Assembly (NCBI GenBank): GCA_021734505.1
Contig: JAIPIT010000003.1
Location: forward strand, 1-56,471
DNA length: 56,471 bases
Direction: 5' to 3'
Source of the DNA: Fidelibacterota bacterium
GTDB lineage: Bacteria > Fidelibacterota > Fidelibacteria > Fidelibacterales > Fidelibacteraceae
Part shown: positions 16,927 to 26,812 of the stretch, one piece after another
How the letters are laid out: the number at the start of each line of letters is the position of its first letter
Position numbering within the stretch: position 1 is the first letter of the stretch
Translations under genes and position numbers: made by a program
Notes under the pieces: model-generated
The model's database searches: none
Told to the model about the DNA's origin: nothing
The model's input: only the letters and a program-made list of their open reading frames with translations

Positions 16927-19086
16927 TTATCGACGACGATCCCGTGAATTGTTATTAGGTCTTCTGTCTCTGTCGGGACGTGGTTTCCGTTCGGGTTCCA
17001 CATAACCTTCAGGGGCATCTGTTGTCCGTTTAATACTCAAGTTCAAACGACCTTGACTATCTTTTTCGAACAATAAGACCTTTACGGCTTGATTTTCCTT
17101 AAGAACATCAGAAACGGCATTGGTTCGTTCCCAAGCTATTTCTGAAATATGGATCAAGCCTTCTTTACCGGGCATGAATTCGGCAAATGCACCGAAATCC
17201 ATTAAACGGGTAATGCGAGCATCATAAACCTTACCAACTTCAGGCTCGGCAACAAGTGCTTTCACCCAATTCAAGGCTTCTTCCGCTTTCGCAGCATCCA
17301 TGGTAAAGATCTTGACGGTACCGTCTTGATCAATATCCATTTCCACGCCGGTCTTAGCAACGATCTCTTTGATAACCTTACCGCTCGGTCCGATCACCGC
17401 GCCGATCTTTTCGGTATCGATCTTCAGGGTGCTCATACGAGGAGCCCATTTGCTGAGCTCTGCGCGAGGCGTATCTAAGCCTTTCTTCATTTCATTCATG
17501 ATATGAAGACGACCTTCTTTTGCTTGTTCCAATGCGGTTTTCATGAGATCAAAGGACAAGCCTTGGATCTTCAGGTCCATTTGGATAGCTGTAATACCAT
17601 CTTCCGTACCCGTAACCTTGAAATCCATATCGCCATAATGATCTTCTTCTCCGAGAATATCGGAAAGAACAGCGAATTTTTCGCCGTCAGTAATCAATCC
17701 CATCGCAATACCGGACACCATCTTTTTCAGAGGAACACCGGCATCCATCAGAGACAAACAGCCGCCACAGACCGAAGCCATGGATGAAGAACCGTTTGAT
17801 TCCATGATATCAGAGACAATACGAATAGTATAAGGAAAGTCTTCAACAGCAGGAAGAACAGGTTTTAATGAGCGTTCTGCAAGATTACCATGACCGACCT
17901 CACGACGACTGACGCCGCGGATCATTTTGGCTTCACCGGTACAGAATGGCGGGAAATTATATTGAAGCATATAGACTTTATCTTCTTTACCGTCAATACT
18001 ATCCAATAATTGAGCATCACGTGATGAACCAAGTGTCGTTACGACCAAGGCCTGGGTTTCTCCGCGAGTAAACAATGATGAGCCATGAACACGGGGTAGA
18101 ACGGAAACCTCAGCTGTGATCTTACGGATCTCATTGGTCTTTCTTCCGTCAACGCGAACACCCTTTTTCAAGATCTTCTTGCGAATTTCTTCCTTATGGA
18201 TATCATGGACGATGTTCTTTACATCATTTTCACATTCGGGATATTCTTCTTCGAGTGCTTCTATGATCTCTGCAACAAGCTTATCTTCGGCATCACCGCG
18301 TTCTTGTTTCATTGTAATGGAGAGAATATCGATCATTTTTTTGCCAACCATTTTAACAACGGCAGCATTGAATACTTCATTTTCTTCTTCAACGGGTTTT
18401 TCGCGTTTCACCGGGTTGATCTCGGCAACTAATTCATCCTGCATTGCAATAAATTCAATAATGGCTTCATGAGCTGCTTTAACTGCACCTAAGAATACAT
18501 CTTCAGAAACTTCTTTCGTTTCGCCTTCGACCATTACGATCGAATCTTTTGATCCCGCGACAACAATTTCCAAGTCAGATTCTAAAAGCTGAGCATATGT
18601 GGGGTTTATAACATATTCCCCTTCAATGCGTGCAACACGAACCGATGCGATAGGACCTTCAAAAGGAATGTTAGAGATACTGAGAGCTGCCGAAGCGGCA
18701 ACCGTACCCAACATATCCGGTTGGTTCTCGCCATCATATGACAATACACTTACGATAACTTGCGTTTCATAGTACCAGTTTTTTGGTAATAAAGGTCGAA
18801 GCTGGCGATCAATAACGCGAGAACTTAATATTTCCCGGTCAGACAATCTGGCTTCGCGGCGTAAGAAACCACCCGGGATCTTACCGCTTGAATAGAATTT
18901 TTCACGAAATTCTACTGATAAAGGTACAAAATCCGTACCTTCACGTACACTTTTGCTGGATACGACCGTAGCCAACACCATGGTATCGCCAACGCTTGCA
19001 AGAACAGAGCCATCTGCTTGTTTTGCAATACGACCCGTCTCCAGACGAACCGTTTTACCGGCGATCGTTTTTTCTTTAGTAATCAA
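16927..19086 (-). CDS. pnp: polyribonucleotide nucleotidyltransferase
   Basis: 3'-5' phosphorolytic exoribonuclease of the RNA-decay machinery (PNPase), 719 aa. Order: RNase PH domain 1 (about 10-140), helical linker, RNase PH domain 2 (from about 310: GVRVDGRKTNEIR; active-site FTRGETQA), a KH domain (IGAVIGPSGKVIKEI, near 560) and an S1 domain (GKVYDARITRLMDFGAFAEF). The C-terminal tail is Arg/Pro/Asp-rich. The start is TTG, six bases after AAGGAG; no ATG fits the conserved N-terminus. It follows rpsO, the classic order. Confidence 0.97.
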   Translation of the reverse strand: MITKEKTIAGKTVRLETGRIAKQADGSVLASVGDTMVLATVVSSKSVREGTDFVPLSVEFREKFYSSGKIPGGFLRREARLSDREILSSRVIDRQLRPLLPKNWYYETQVIVSVLSYDGENQPDMLGTVAASAALSISNIPFEGPIASVRVARIEGEYVINPTYAQLLESDLEIVVAGSKDSIVMVEGETKEVSEDVFLGAVKAAHEAIIEFIAMQDELVAEINPVKREKPVEEENEVFNAAVVKMVGKKMIDILSITMKQERGDAEDKLVAEIIEALEEEYPECENDVKNIVHDIHKEEIRKKILKKGVRVDGRKTNEIRKITAEVSVLPRVHGSSLFTRGETQALVVTTLGSSRDAQLLDSIDGKEDKVYMLQYNFPPFCTGEAKMIRGVSRREVGHGNLAERSLKPVLPAVEDFPYTIRIVSDIMESNGSSSMASVCGGCLSLMDAGVPLKKMVSGIAMGLITDGEKFAVLSDILGEEDHYGDMDFKVTGTEDGITAIQMDLKIQGLSFDLMKTALEQAKEGRLHIMNEMKKGLDTPRAELSKWAPRMSTLKIDTEKIGAVIGPSGKVIKEIVAKTGVEMDIDQDGTVKIFTMDAAKAEEALNWVKALVAEPEVGKVYDARITRLMDFGAFAEFMPGKEGLIHISEIAWERTNAVSDVLKENQAVKVLLFEKDSQGRLNLSIKRTTDAPEGYVEPERKPRPDRDRRPNNNSRDRRR

Positions 19087-19133
19087 AACTTACTCCTTCT
19101 TGACAGCAACTATTTCCTGCTGTCACATTTATG

Positions 19134-19406
19134 TTATTTTCTCAATCCTAGTATTTTAATTAGGTCAAGATAACGGTTGTAATCACCCTTTTGGATGTAG
19201 CGAAGCAAACGACGACGCTGACCAACCATTTTGGATAAACCGCGACGGTTATGATGGTCTTTTTTATGCAGTTTCGCATGCTCGGTCAGGTCTTTAATAC
19301 GCTGTGTTAAAATAGCGACCTGAACTTCAGGGGCACCGGTATCTTGTTCATTTTTTCCAAATTTCTTTACGATCTCTGCGATTTGATCTTTACTTAAAGT
19401 TGACAT
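19134..19406 (-). CDS. rpsO: 30S ribosomal protein S15
   Basis: Binds 16S rRNA early in 30S assembly. 90 aa, full length; contains the family core [29 protein letters not shown] and the basic RRRLLRYIQ. Strong GGAGG five bases before the ATG. It lies 10 bp after ribF and 47 bp before pnp. Confidence 0.98.
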   Translation of the reverse strand: MSTLSKDQIAEIVKKFGKNEQDTGAPEVQVAILTQRIKDLTEHAKLHKKDHHNRRGLSKMVGQRRRLLRYIQKGDYNRYLDLIKILGLRK

Positions 19407-19416
19407 TTTTCCTCCG

Positions 19417-20331
19417 TCAATATGTTTTACATCTTTCTATGTCTTTTTCTATTTGCTCTATCAGAGCTTCTTTGTTTTCAAATTTCCGTTCTTTACGGAT
19501 ATAATGCATAAAGCGTATCTCGACTGCCTTTCCGTATTGATGCTCCAGATCCACATCAAAAACGTAAACCTCCATGGAAAGTCCTTCTTCATTAAATGTC
19601 GGACGCACCCCGATATTGCATATCGCGGGCATATCCTTGCCATCTAATCGGACTGATACACAGTAAACGCCATAAGCCGGGATCATACATGATACGAGAT
19701 CAGGTTTGATATTGAGCGTTGGATATCCTAAAGTACGTCCCCTTTTCATACCGGGTACGACTGTACCACAGATCCGGTAGGAATAGCCCAACATGGCATC
19801 TACATCGTCAATACGGCCTGTTTTAAGCGTTTTGCGAATAAGCTGAGAACTGATCTCTTGTCCCTTGTACTCTGTTTTCGGTACAACGAACAAGTCAAAA
19901 CCAAATATTTCTCCAGCTTTACGTAAATATTCGATCCCGCCTTCTTCTTTTTTTCCAATAGAATGGTCGGGACCGGCTACAACAGCTTTCAGGTCGAGAT
20001 ATGTCAATAAGCGTTTAAGAAAATCATCGGGGCTGATTTTTGCGAATTCAAGATCAAAGTGTTTCATACACACAAGATCAATGCCCATCGCGCGAATAGC
20101 ATCGATTTTTTCTTCGGGTTTCATCAAAGCGATCTCTTTCAGTCCGCTAAACACTTCTCGCGGTGTTGGTGAGAAGGTAATTATCATACTTTTCACACCA
20201 AGTCGCTTAGCTTCTTCGCGAACTTTATCCAAGATCTTACGATGTCCCTGATGCAGTCCGTCAAATGAACCAATAGCTAATACTACGGCAGGTCTATGCT
20301 TTATTTTATCGAGTGTGCTATAGATTTCCAT
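19417..20331 (-). CDS. ribF: bifunctional riboflavin kinase / FAD synthetase
   Basis: Makes FMN and FAD from riboflavin. 304 aa. The N-terminal adenylyltransferase domain has [15 protein letters not shown] (about 21-35); the C-terminal flavokinase domain has [11 protein letters not shown] and YGVYCVSV. The start overlaps the last about 30 bp of truB, and the gene is 10 bp ahead of rpsO, so it is expressed in the translation operon. Confidence 0.97.
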   Translation of the reverse strand: MEIYSTLDKIKHRPAVVLAIGSFDGLHQGHRKILDKVREEAKRLGVKSMIITFSPTPREVFSGLKEIALMKPEEKIDAIRAMGIDLVCMKHFDLEFAKISPDDFLKRLLTYLDLKAVVAGPDHSIGKKEEGGIEYLRKAGEIFGFDLFVVPKTEYKGQEISSQLIRKTLKTGRIDDVDAMLGYSYRICGTVVPGMKRGRTLGYPTLNIKPDLVSCMIPAYGVYCVSVRLDGKDMPAICNIGVRPTFNEEGLSMEVYVFDVDLEHQYGKAVEIRFMHYIRKERKFENKEALIEQIEKDIERCKTY

Positions 20332-20966
20332 GCTTCAATAAATGTTTCTATTGTGTAGCATTCGTCCAGTGTAACTTCACCGACCTGCTCCCTGACCAGC
20401 GCATGCGCATAAGCGCCGCAGCCGAGAGCAGAGCCGATATCCGCCGCAAGGGTACGAATATAGGTTCCGGTACTGCAACTTACCCTACAAGTCAATTTTG
20501 GCCATTCATATTTAAGAATATCGATGGCGTTTATACGAACATGTATAGGGTCTCTTTCAATGATCTTGCCGGCTCTTGCCAAAGTATAAAGGCGTTTTCC
20601 CTTTACCTTTTTGGCCGAATACATCGGCGGAATCTGGGTGATCTCACCCGTAAATTCTGGCAAAACAGTCTGAATGTCATCCAAAGTTGGTGGCGAATCA
20701 ACGTCGTTGCTTTTCACGATCTGACCTTCACGATCTTGCGTGTCGGTCTCTTTGCCAAGCTCTATGTCAACGCGGTACACTTTGTCCTTATCCTTATGGG
20801 TATCCAGCAATTTTGTATGCTTTCCAAATCCCAGGATAAGTACGCCCTCCGCGAATGGGTCAAGGGTTCCGGCATGACCTACTTTTTTAAAGCCCGTGGC
20901 ATACCGGCATTTATTTACAACATCAAAGGATGTCCAGTCAATGGCTTTGTGCAAAGGAACGGTCAT
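20301..20966 (-). CDS. truB: tRNA pseudouridine-55 synthase
   Basis: Isomerises U55 in the T-loop of tRNAs. Key signatures: WTSFDVVNKCR, the catalytic-Asp motif HAGTLDPFAEGVLI, the PPMYSAKKVKGKRLY loop and CSTGTYIRTLAADIG. I start at the ATG at 20966 (MTVPLHKAIDWTSFD), 19 bp after the rbfA stop with GGAG upstream, giving 221 aa. In-frame ATGs up to 21095 exist but would lie inside rbfA. Some family alignments suggest a few more N-terminal residues, so the start is uncertain. Confidence 0.93.
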   Translation of the reverse strand: MTVPLHKAIDWTSFDVVNKCRYATGFKKVGHAGTLDPFAEGVLILGFGKHTKLLDTHKDKDKVYRVDIELGKETDTQDREGQIVKSNDVDSPPTLDDIQTVLPEFTGEITQIPPMYSAKKVKGKRLYTLARAGKIIERDPIHVRINAIDILKYEWPKLTCRVSCSTGTYIRTLAADIGSALGCGAYAHALVREQVGEVTLDECYTIETFIEAWKSIAHSIK

Positions 20967-20985
20967 TCCCAGCACAACTCCATCT

Positions 20986-21324
20986 TCAGATATCTCGCAA
21001 TAATGTGTTAATGATTTCAACATTATCCAAACTATCATCAATAAACAATTTAATTTTCGGCACATAGCGCATAATGACTTTATTCCCGATCTCAAGACGT
21101 ATACGTCCTCTTATCGCGACCAAAGCATTAAGGCATTGCTTGCGTAGTGCTTCATCAGGCGGATAGACTGAAACAAAGATCCTTGCTTCTTTGAGATCTT
21201 TTGTTAATTCCACATTTGAAACGGTCAGCATAGCTCCCTTGCACTCTTCAGGTGCCGAATGGACCAGCAGTTCCGCCACTGCGTGGCGAATCTCTTTTGC
21301 TAATCTTTCTGAACGTAATATCAT
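20986..21324 (-). CDS. rbfA: ribosome-binding factor A
   Basis: Small KH-fold 30S maturation factor, 112 aa. Typical N-terminus (RSERLAKEIRHAVAELL) and the ARIFVSVYP segment. Its ATG overlaps the infB stop by four bases (ATGA-type coupling). Confidence 0.95.
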   Translation of the reverse strand: MILRSERLAKEIRHAVAELLVHSAPEECKGAMLTVSNVELTKDLKEARIFVSVYPPDEALRKQCLNALVAIRGRIRLEIGNKVIMRYVPKIKLFIDDSLDNVEIINTLLRDI

Positions 21325-23969
21325 TGTTTTAAAGCCTCTAATTTACGTTTTACCGCTTTTTCCATATAGCTTTCAACGATATCGCCTTCTTTGAAATCAG
21401 TGAAGGAATCAATGTATATACCACATTCAAAACCTTCCTTAACTTCCTTTACATCATCCTTAAATCGTTTAATGGATGATAAATAACCTTTAAATATTTC
21501 TTCTCCATCCCGAAGGATACGGATCGTCGTATTTCGTTTCATAATACCGCTGGTTACAATAGAACCTGCAACCACACCCACTTTAGAAATCTTGATCAAC
21601 TGACGAACTTCGGCAGCACCAAGTATTTCCTGAACTTTATCCGGTTCCAACAAACCTTCCAATGCGAGGCGCACATCTTCAACCGCATCGTAGATGACGG
21701 TGTAATTTCGGATCTCAACATTGCGTTCCTTTGCAAGATCCAGTGCTTTTCCTGTTGCATTTACATGAAAACCGACAATCACGGCTCTGGAAGCAGATGC
21801 CAGGTTGATATCAGTTTCATTGATCATACCGATACCACGGTGGAGGACATTCACGGCAACTTCTTTAGTCGATAATTTCATAAATGAATCTGCAAGCGCT
21901 TCAATTGAACCATCCACATCACCCTTAATGATAAGGGCAAGTTCACGTGTTCGGCCTTCAGCGATCTGGCGACCGATCTCATCCAGTGTCTGCAATGATT
22001 GCCCGCGGAATTCCTGTTCACGATGAATCATCTTGCGTTCATTGGCAATGCGACGAGCTTCTTTTTCATCACTCATCACAATAAAACGATCTCCTGCCTG
22101 TGGCACAGAATCAAATCCCTGTATTTGGACAGGATCAGCAGGTAAAGCTACCTGAATTCTTTCTCCATACTCGTTCATCATGGCTCGAACACGTCCGGCA
22201 AAACGACCGGAAATAAATGCATCGCCAATTCTTAACGTACCGCGGTTGATCAATACGGTTGCGATGGGACCGAGGCCCTTATCCAACTGTGACTCGATCA
22301 CGATACCCCTTGAATCGCCTTCAGTAGTCGATCTCAACTCTAAAACTTCTGCTTCAAGTAAAATAGCATCAAGCAGAGCATTCATATTAAGACCTGTTTT
22401 AGCTGAGACTTTAACGCATTGCACAGATCCGCCCCAATCTTCGACCAGAACGTTCAATTCAGATAATTCACGCATTACTCTGTCGGTATCGATATCCGGT
22501 TTATCCATTTTATTGATCGCAATGATCATAGGTACACCGGCAGCTTGTGCATGGTTAATGGCTTCTTTTGTCTGAGGCATAACCCCATCATCAGCAGCAA
22601 CTACAACTACAACAATATCAGTTACTTGTGCACCACGGGCACGCATAGCGGTAAACGCTTCGTGACCGGGAGTGTCAAGGAAAGTAATTTGTTTGCCATC
22701 GTCAGTTATTATACTATAGGCACCAATATGCTGAGTAATACCACCTGATTCTCCATCCACGACCTGTGCGTCACGTATATAATCAAGAATTGATGTTTTA
22801 CCATGATCAACATGTCCCATTACCGTTACGACAGGTGGACGTTCTGTCAGTTCACCTTCAATATCGTCATCATCTTCTTCAATGATCTCTTCAGTATATT
22901 CGTTAAGTTTACTTACTTGAACTTCATATTCGCCGGCAAGCAATTCAATGGTATCCCAATCCAGGCGTTGATTGATTGTAACCATCAAGCCCATACTTAG
23001 GCATTTCCCGATAATATCGACTGCCGTTACATTCAAATGCTTTGCCAATTCATCTACCGAGATAAATTCTGTGATCTCAATGATACCGTCATCAAAAATT
23101 TCTTCACCGGTTTCTGCTTGACGTGTTTTATATTTTTTCTTTTTAGGTTTAGAACCCATGGATGCTAATGTAGCCTGGATAGATTTATTCACTTCATTCT
23201 GATCCACTACCTTTTTCTTCTTATTGCGACGCTTGGCTACAACGGGCGTTGCGGTTCCGGTTTCAAGATCATCAATATTCTTCGATTGACGGAATTTATC
23301 CAAACGAGATTCCATTTCAGAGACCTGAATGCGCTTCGTTGCGTGTTTATGACGCGCTTTTAGTTTCTCCAGCTTATTTTCAAACTGGTTCTCATCAGGT
23401 TTTTTAACTTTATCTTTTTTCTTCTTTTCGTCTTTATCGCTAGGTTTAGTTTTGTCTGATTGTTCTCTTTTCAACTGTTCGGCGGCTAATTTTTCCGCTT
23501 TCAGACGTTCTTCCTTTTGCTCTTTTAACTTTTTAGCTTCTTCAGCTGCTTTTAGTTTGACTTCTTTTTCTTTTTCAAGATAAGTGGTATCTGCACTTCC
23601 CTTTGTCTTGATCTTAATTGGTTCGGGTGCAGGTGGTGGTGGCTTGGGTTTATCTTTCAAAGAATCCAGAACCATATCCTCAACTTTTTTACGTGCGGCT
23701 TCCTCACCAATTTTTTCTTGCTCACGGGATTTGCGACGATCTTCTTCGGCAACACGCTTATGTTCACGCTGCACCAAAAGGTGGTCCGCTTTTTTTACAT
23801 CCTCGGCAAAATGTTTCAGCACGATCTCAAGGATCTCAGGTTCAAGGGCTTTATTTAGCGACGCAGCTATATCCTTGGATTTCAGATATTCAATAATATC
23901 CTTATGCGAGGTATTTAGTTGCTTCGCAAGCTGGAATATTTTTACCGGTTTGTCAGCGGAAGCTGTCAT
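21321..23969 (-). CDS. infB: translation initiation factor IF-2
   Basis: GTPase that places initiator tRNA on the 30S subunit. 882 aa: IF2_N-like module (about 8-58), a long Lys/Glu-rich linker (60-250), a second IF2_N module (about 298-350), then the G domain with GHVDHGKT (385-392), DTPGHEAFTAMRARG and NKMD, and the C-terminal domains. The frame is intact. It lies between nusA and rbfA. Confidence 0.98.
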   Translation of the reverse strand: MTASADKPVKIFQLAKQLNTSHKDIIEYLKSKDIAASLNKALEPEILEIVLKHFAEDVKKADHLLVQREHKRVAEEDRRKSREQEKIGEEAARKKVEDMVLDSLKDKPKPPPPAPEPIKIKTKGSADTTYLEKEKEVKLKAAEEAKKLKEQKEERLKAEKLAAEQLKREQSDKTKPSDKDEKKKKDKVKKPDENQFENKLEKLKARHKHATKRIQVSEMESRLDKFRQSKNIDDLETGTATPVVAKRRNKKKKVVDQNEVNKSIQATLASMGSKPKKKKYKTRQAETGEEIFDDGIIEITEFISVDELAKHLNVTAVDIIGKCLSMGLMVTINQRLDWDTIELLAGEYEVQVSKLNEYTEEIIEEDDDDIEGELTERPPVVTVMGHVDHGKTSILDYIRDAQVVDGESGGITQHIGAYSIITDDGKQITFLDTPGHEAFTAMRARGAQVTDIVVVVVAADDGVMPQTKEAINHAQAAGVPMIIAINKMDKPDIDTDRVMRELSELNVLVEDWGGSVQCVKVSAKTGLNMNALLDAILLEAEVLELRSTTEGDSRGIVIESQLDKGLGPIATVLINRGTLRIGDAFISGRFAGRVRAMMNEYGERIQVALPADPVQIQGFDSVPQAGDRFIVMSDEKEARRIANERKMIHREQEFRGQSLQTLDEIGRQIAEGRTRELALIIKGDVDGSIEALADSFMKLSTKEVAVNVLHRGIGMINETDINLASASRAVIVGFHVNATGKALDLAKERNVEIRNYTVIYDAVEDVRLALEGLLEPDKVQEILGAAEVRQLIKISKVGVVAGSIVTSGIMKRNTTIRILRDGEEIFKGYLSSIKRFKDDVKEVKEGFECGIYIDSFTDFKEGDIVESYMEKAVKRKLEALKQ

Positions 23970-23987
23970 ACACGACTCCTAATTCAA

Positions 23988-25322
23988 TTATTCATTCTCG
24001 TCATCAGACGGAACTAAAACTTCTTTATCTTCACTGTTATGATCAATATCAAGTTCAGAATCTGAACTACGTTTCTTTGCTACGGCATCACTAATCAGTT
24101 TTTCGATCTTTTCAAATGTTTTTTCACCAATACCTTTAATTTCTAAGAGGTCACCGGCATCGGCATTGAGGAAATCAGCGGCAGTATCAATATCCGCATC
24201 AGATAGAGCATGTATCTGTGCAGATGAAATACCCTCTATATCTTCAATATAAATATCATCACCTTCAAAACGGTTGTATTCGGATTGACGAATAGCATCT
24301 ATCTCGTAGCCGGTAACACGACCGGCAAGATTGATGTTGATACCGCTGGATCCGATAGCTGTTGCGATCTCATCGTCATCAAAAACAGCAAGAACCGTTC
24401 GTTGTTCTTCGTCAATTTCAAGAAAAAGAGGTTTGGCAGGTGAAAGAGCACGTGAGATAAGCAATTCAGATTCTGAACTGTAATTGATAATATCAATATT
24501 CTCACCACTCAATTCTTTCACGATAGCTTTAATACGTGAACCCTTGATACCCACACAAGCACCCACAGCATCAATACGCTTATCATTTGATTCCACTATG
24601 ATCTTAGAGCGTTTGCCCGGCACACGTGCTATAGAACGTATCTCAACAATGCTATCAAAGATCTCAGGAACTTCCAATTCGAACAAACGACGGAGGAAAG
24701 AATCATCGGCACGGGTGATAATGATCTCAGGACCGCGGGTTGTCATGCGGACTTCCTTGATAATGGCTTTAATGGTATCGCCACGATAGTAATGTTCTGT
24801 CGGGATCTGTTCGGGACGGGGCATTTTCAGCTCTGTCTTGTCAATATTTACATAAACCGCATCATTTCGACGGATCTGATGGATATTGCCCATAATGATC
24901 TCGCCAACACGATTCTGATATTCTTCGAATACCTGGTTGCGTTCAACTTCACGAATTTTTTGTCCAAGCACTTGCTTGGCGGCAGAGATCATCCGCCGGC
25001 CAAATACTTCAGGATCAATGACCCTAACAACGACTTCGCCGATCTCGGGATTATCTACATCAGGTAGTTTAACTGCTTCAGAAAGTGGAATTTCGACAAA
25101 TTCATCATCAAGATCCTCATCAGCAACCACTGTTAATTCTTGATAAATTTCAATTTCACCCTTGTCCGGGTTTACAATAACATCAAAGTTGTCAACCTCG
25201 CCATATTGTTTTTTAATAATGGTATCAAATACTTTGACGATGATTTCACCGACTTCAGAACGGTTGATGCCTTTTTCCTTGGCTAGGGTAGCAAACGCTT
25301 CAATGAGACTTTTGGTATCCAA
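23988..25322 (-). CDS. nusA: transcription termination/antitermination protein NusA
   Basis: Binds RNA polymerase and nascent RNA. 444 aa: N-terminal polymerase-binding domain, S1 domain (GEIIMGNIHQIRRNDAVYV), two KH domains (DAVGACVGIKGSRI; ATAIGSSGININLA) and a C-terminal helix-hairpin-helix module (LLEIKGIGEKTFEKIEKLI) with an acidic end. It starts at a TTG eight bases after AGGAG. It is second in the operon, 15 bp after rimP. Confidence 0.97.
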   Translation of the reverse strand: MDTKSLIEAFATLAKEKGINRSEVGEIIVKVFDTIIKKQYGEVDNFDVIVNPDKGEIEIYQELTVVADEDLDDEFVEIPLSEAVKLPDVDNPEIGEVVVRVIDPEVFGRRMISAAKQVLGQKIREVERNQVFEEYQNRVGEIIMGNIHQIRRNDAVYVNIDKTELKMPRPEQIPTEHYYRGDTIKAIIKEVRMTTRGPEIIITRADDSFLRRLFELEVPEIFDSIVEIRSIARVPGKRSKIIVESNDKRIDAVGACVGIKGSRIKAIVKELSGENIDIINYSSESELLISRALSPAKPLFLEIDEEQRTVLAVFDDDEIATAIGSSGININLAGRVTGYEIDAIRQSEYNRFEGDDIYIEDIEGISSAQIHALSDADIDTAADFLNADAGDLLEIKGIGEKTFEKIEKLISDAVAKKRSSDSELDIDHNSEDKEVLVPSDDENE

Positions 25323-25337
25323 TTGATTATCTCCTAT

Positions 25338-25784
25338 TTACCATTTTAAGCTTACCTCAGCGGATATCACCTTTTTCATAGGTATCCGGATGGTAGTATT
25401 TTCTTTTTTCAGTTTCACTTTGAGGATCAGGACGTCATTATCCACATCTTCTATAGAAGCCTTTAAAGGGCTTTTATATTCCTCGCAGTCATGTTTCAGT
25501 TCAATATCACGGCCCAAGTTCTTTACAAAATGCCGTGCTTTAGTCAGCGGCATATCAATTCCCGGCGAAGATACCTCCAAACGGTAATTGACAGCATATT
25601 TTTCATCATACTCGCTATTCTTAAGTATCTTCTTACTAACAGCCACTAATTTAGAGGAAGTTATGCCCTTTTCGGTATCACAAACGACCTTGATCGTTCC
25701 ACCTGTTTCGGACATTCTAATGTCTTCTACTATCAAGCCCGAAGCTTCCACTATGTCTGTTATAAGTTTCTTTATCTCATTCAT
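25338..25784 (-). CDS. rimP: ribosome maturation factor RimP
   Basis: 30S assembly factor, 148 aa. Recognised by the EVSSPGIDMPLTKARHF motif and its position immediately upstream of nusA. First gene of a ten-gene run ending with the polysaccharide deacetylase. Confidence 0.96.
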   Translation of the reverse strand: MNEIKKLITDIVEASGLIVEDIRMSETGGTIKVVCDTEKGITSSKLVAVSKKILKNSEYDEKYAVNYRLEVSSPGIDMPLTKARHFVKNLGRDIELKHDCEEYKSPLKASIEDVDNDVLILKVKLKKENTTIRIPMKKVISAEVSLKW

Positions 25785-25804
25785 TTTTCCATGTCCTCAA
25801 AAAC

Positions 25805-25864
25805 GAAAAGTGGGAATTTTCCCACTTTCGCGCCTAATATATGTATATCAGGCCCTTTGTGCAA
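25805..25864 (-). promoter_or_regulatory. rimP operon promoter and 5'-end hairpin
   Basis: Minus-strand TTGCAC (25859-25864), 17-bp spacer, TATATT (25836-25841). The predicted start, near 25829, coincides with the beginning of a hairpin, cgaaagtgggaa/ttcccacttttcg (25805-25830), followed by TTTTT and then the ribosome site. The hairpin would be the very 5' end of the mRNA (stability element) or act as an attenuator. Confidence 0.6.
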
Positions 25865-25937
25865 GTATTTTTAGCACTTTAAATTCTTTGCAATTAAGCA
25901 ATTGCAATATGTATTGGTGAGTTGTTGAGTGGCCTTT

Positions 25938-25971
25938 CCTTCGCCGTGCCATGGCGAAGCTTCAGCGAAGG
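25938..25971. repeat. nested palindrome CCTTCGC...GCGAAGG
   Basis: Inner stem cttcgcc/ggcgaag around gtgccat, with an outer alternative ccttcgc/gcgaagg. Related words (ccttcgccaaagctatggcgag, gaggcttcggtcggcaggcg) occur at 40171-40190, 55112-55142 and 55201-55222. It lies in the 333-bp gap before rimP, which otherwise holds only the promoter and a terminator. Confidence 0.6.
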
Positions 25972-26051
25972 CTGGTAGCCCACTGAACGCAGAAGGATAA
26001 GTGGTGAGTAGGGAAATATGATATTGGATTTAGGGTGTGTGAAAAATCACA

Positions 26052-26088
26052 GGTAAAGAAAAAGGGCAAATGATCATTCGCCCTTTTC
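26052..26088 (-). terminator. terminator after the TPR membrane protein
   Basis: On the minus strand: AAAGGGC stem, 12-nt loop, GCCCTTTTTCTTT. It separates this transcript from the rimP operon. Confidence 0.7.
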
Positions 26089-26117
26089 AAATTCTTAAAT
26101 AGTTACGCGTTAGGATC

Positions 26118-26780
26118 CTAGCGTATTGCCAATGCTTCGATCCTGGTTTTTTCAGTTTTGTTTAGCTCAAGTGTTTTCAAATATTTGATCACAGAATCCA
26201 ATTTTTTGGCGTCTCCAGCTTCAATAAATGCTTCGCCCGAACGAATACCTAAATTTAGCTTTTCGCTGGTAGCTAAAGTTTTTTTAGCAGCTTGAAAGTA
26301 ATTATTACCGGCTGATATCATATCGCCGTTTCGGTAATAGTATGTTCCGATCAATTGATATGCACTGGCCTTTAATGCAGGATCTTTCAGATCGGAATTA
26401 ACAAAAGTTTCTAAATAATCAAGCGTTTCTTCTTCGCTTCTCATTAATTCGCGGCTTATAAGTCCGAGATAATAATATGAGCGAATTCCCCAGTCACTGC
26501 GTTTATATTGTTCAGCAACAAGTAAGAATTGATCTTCAGCTTCTATCAATTGGTTTTTGCCATAGTAGTCCATAGCAATTCCAAAATTGCCTGATGCATT
26601 ATCGTTCTGTTTTTTAAGATAAGCTTTTCCGCCAAAAAATCCGGATAAGATAAGGGCTAAAACTATTAAGATGGTCCATAATAATCTTTGATGCTTTCTA
26701 AAGAAACCAACTATATGAGCCACTTCTTCAAAAAATGGATCTTCATTAAGTTCTTTTTTTGACATGTGTTTCTGAGACAT
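26118..26780 (-). CDS. single-pass membrane TPR protein (YfgM-like)
   Basis: 220 aa. The N-terminus is cytosolic; one membrane segment lies at about 34-54 (LLWTILIVLALILSGFFGG), then a periplasmic helical-repeat domain with TPR-like units (NFGIAMDYYGKNQLIEAEDQF; SYYYLGLISRELM; YQLIGTYYYRNGDMISAGNNYFQA). The layout equals YfgM/tetratricopeptide proteins, which attend the Sec translocon or envelope chaperones; the function here is inferred from architecture only. AAAGGTAG precedes the start. It lies downstream of tRNA-Arg on the same strand. Confidence 0.8.
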   Translation of the reverse strand: MSQKHMSKKELNEDPFFEEVAHIVGFFRKHQRLLWTILIVLALILSGFFGGKAYLKKQNDNASGNFGIAMDYYGKNQLIEAEDQFLLVAEQYKRSDWGIRSYYYLGLISRELMRSEEETLDYLETFVNSDLKDPALKASAYQLIGTYYYRNGDMISAGNNYFQAAKKTLATSEKLNLGIRSGEAFIEAGDAKKLDSVIKYLKTLELNKTEKTRIEALAIR

Positions 26781-26812
26781 TTTCTACCTTTCATTTAAAT
26801 TGCTACTTGTCG

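Noticed and set aside
20313-21011. 232-codon plus-strand ORF opposite truB/ribF
   Set aside because: Antisense shadow of truB, which has clear family motifs and lies in a well-ordered operon.
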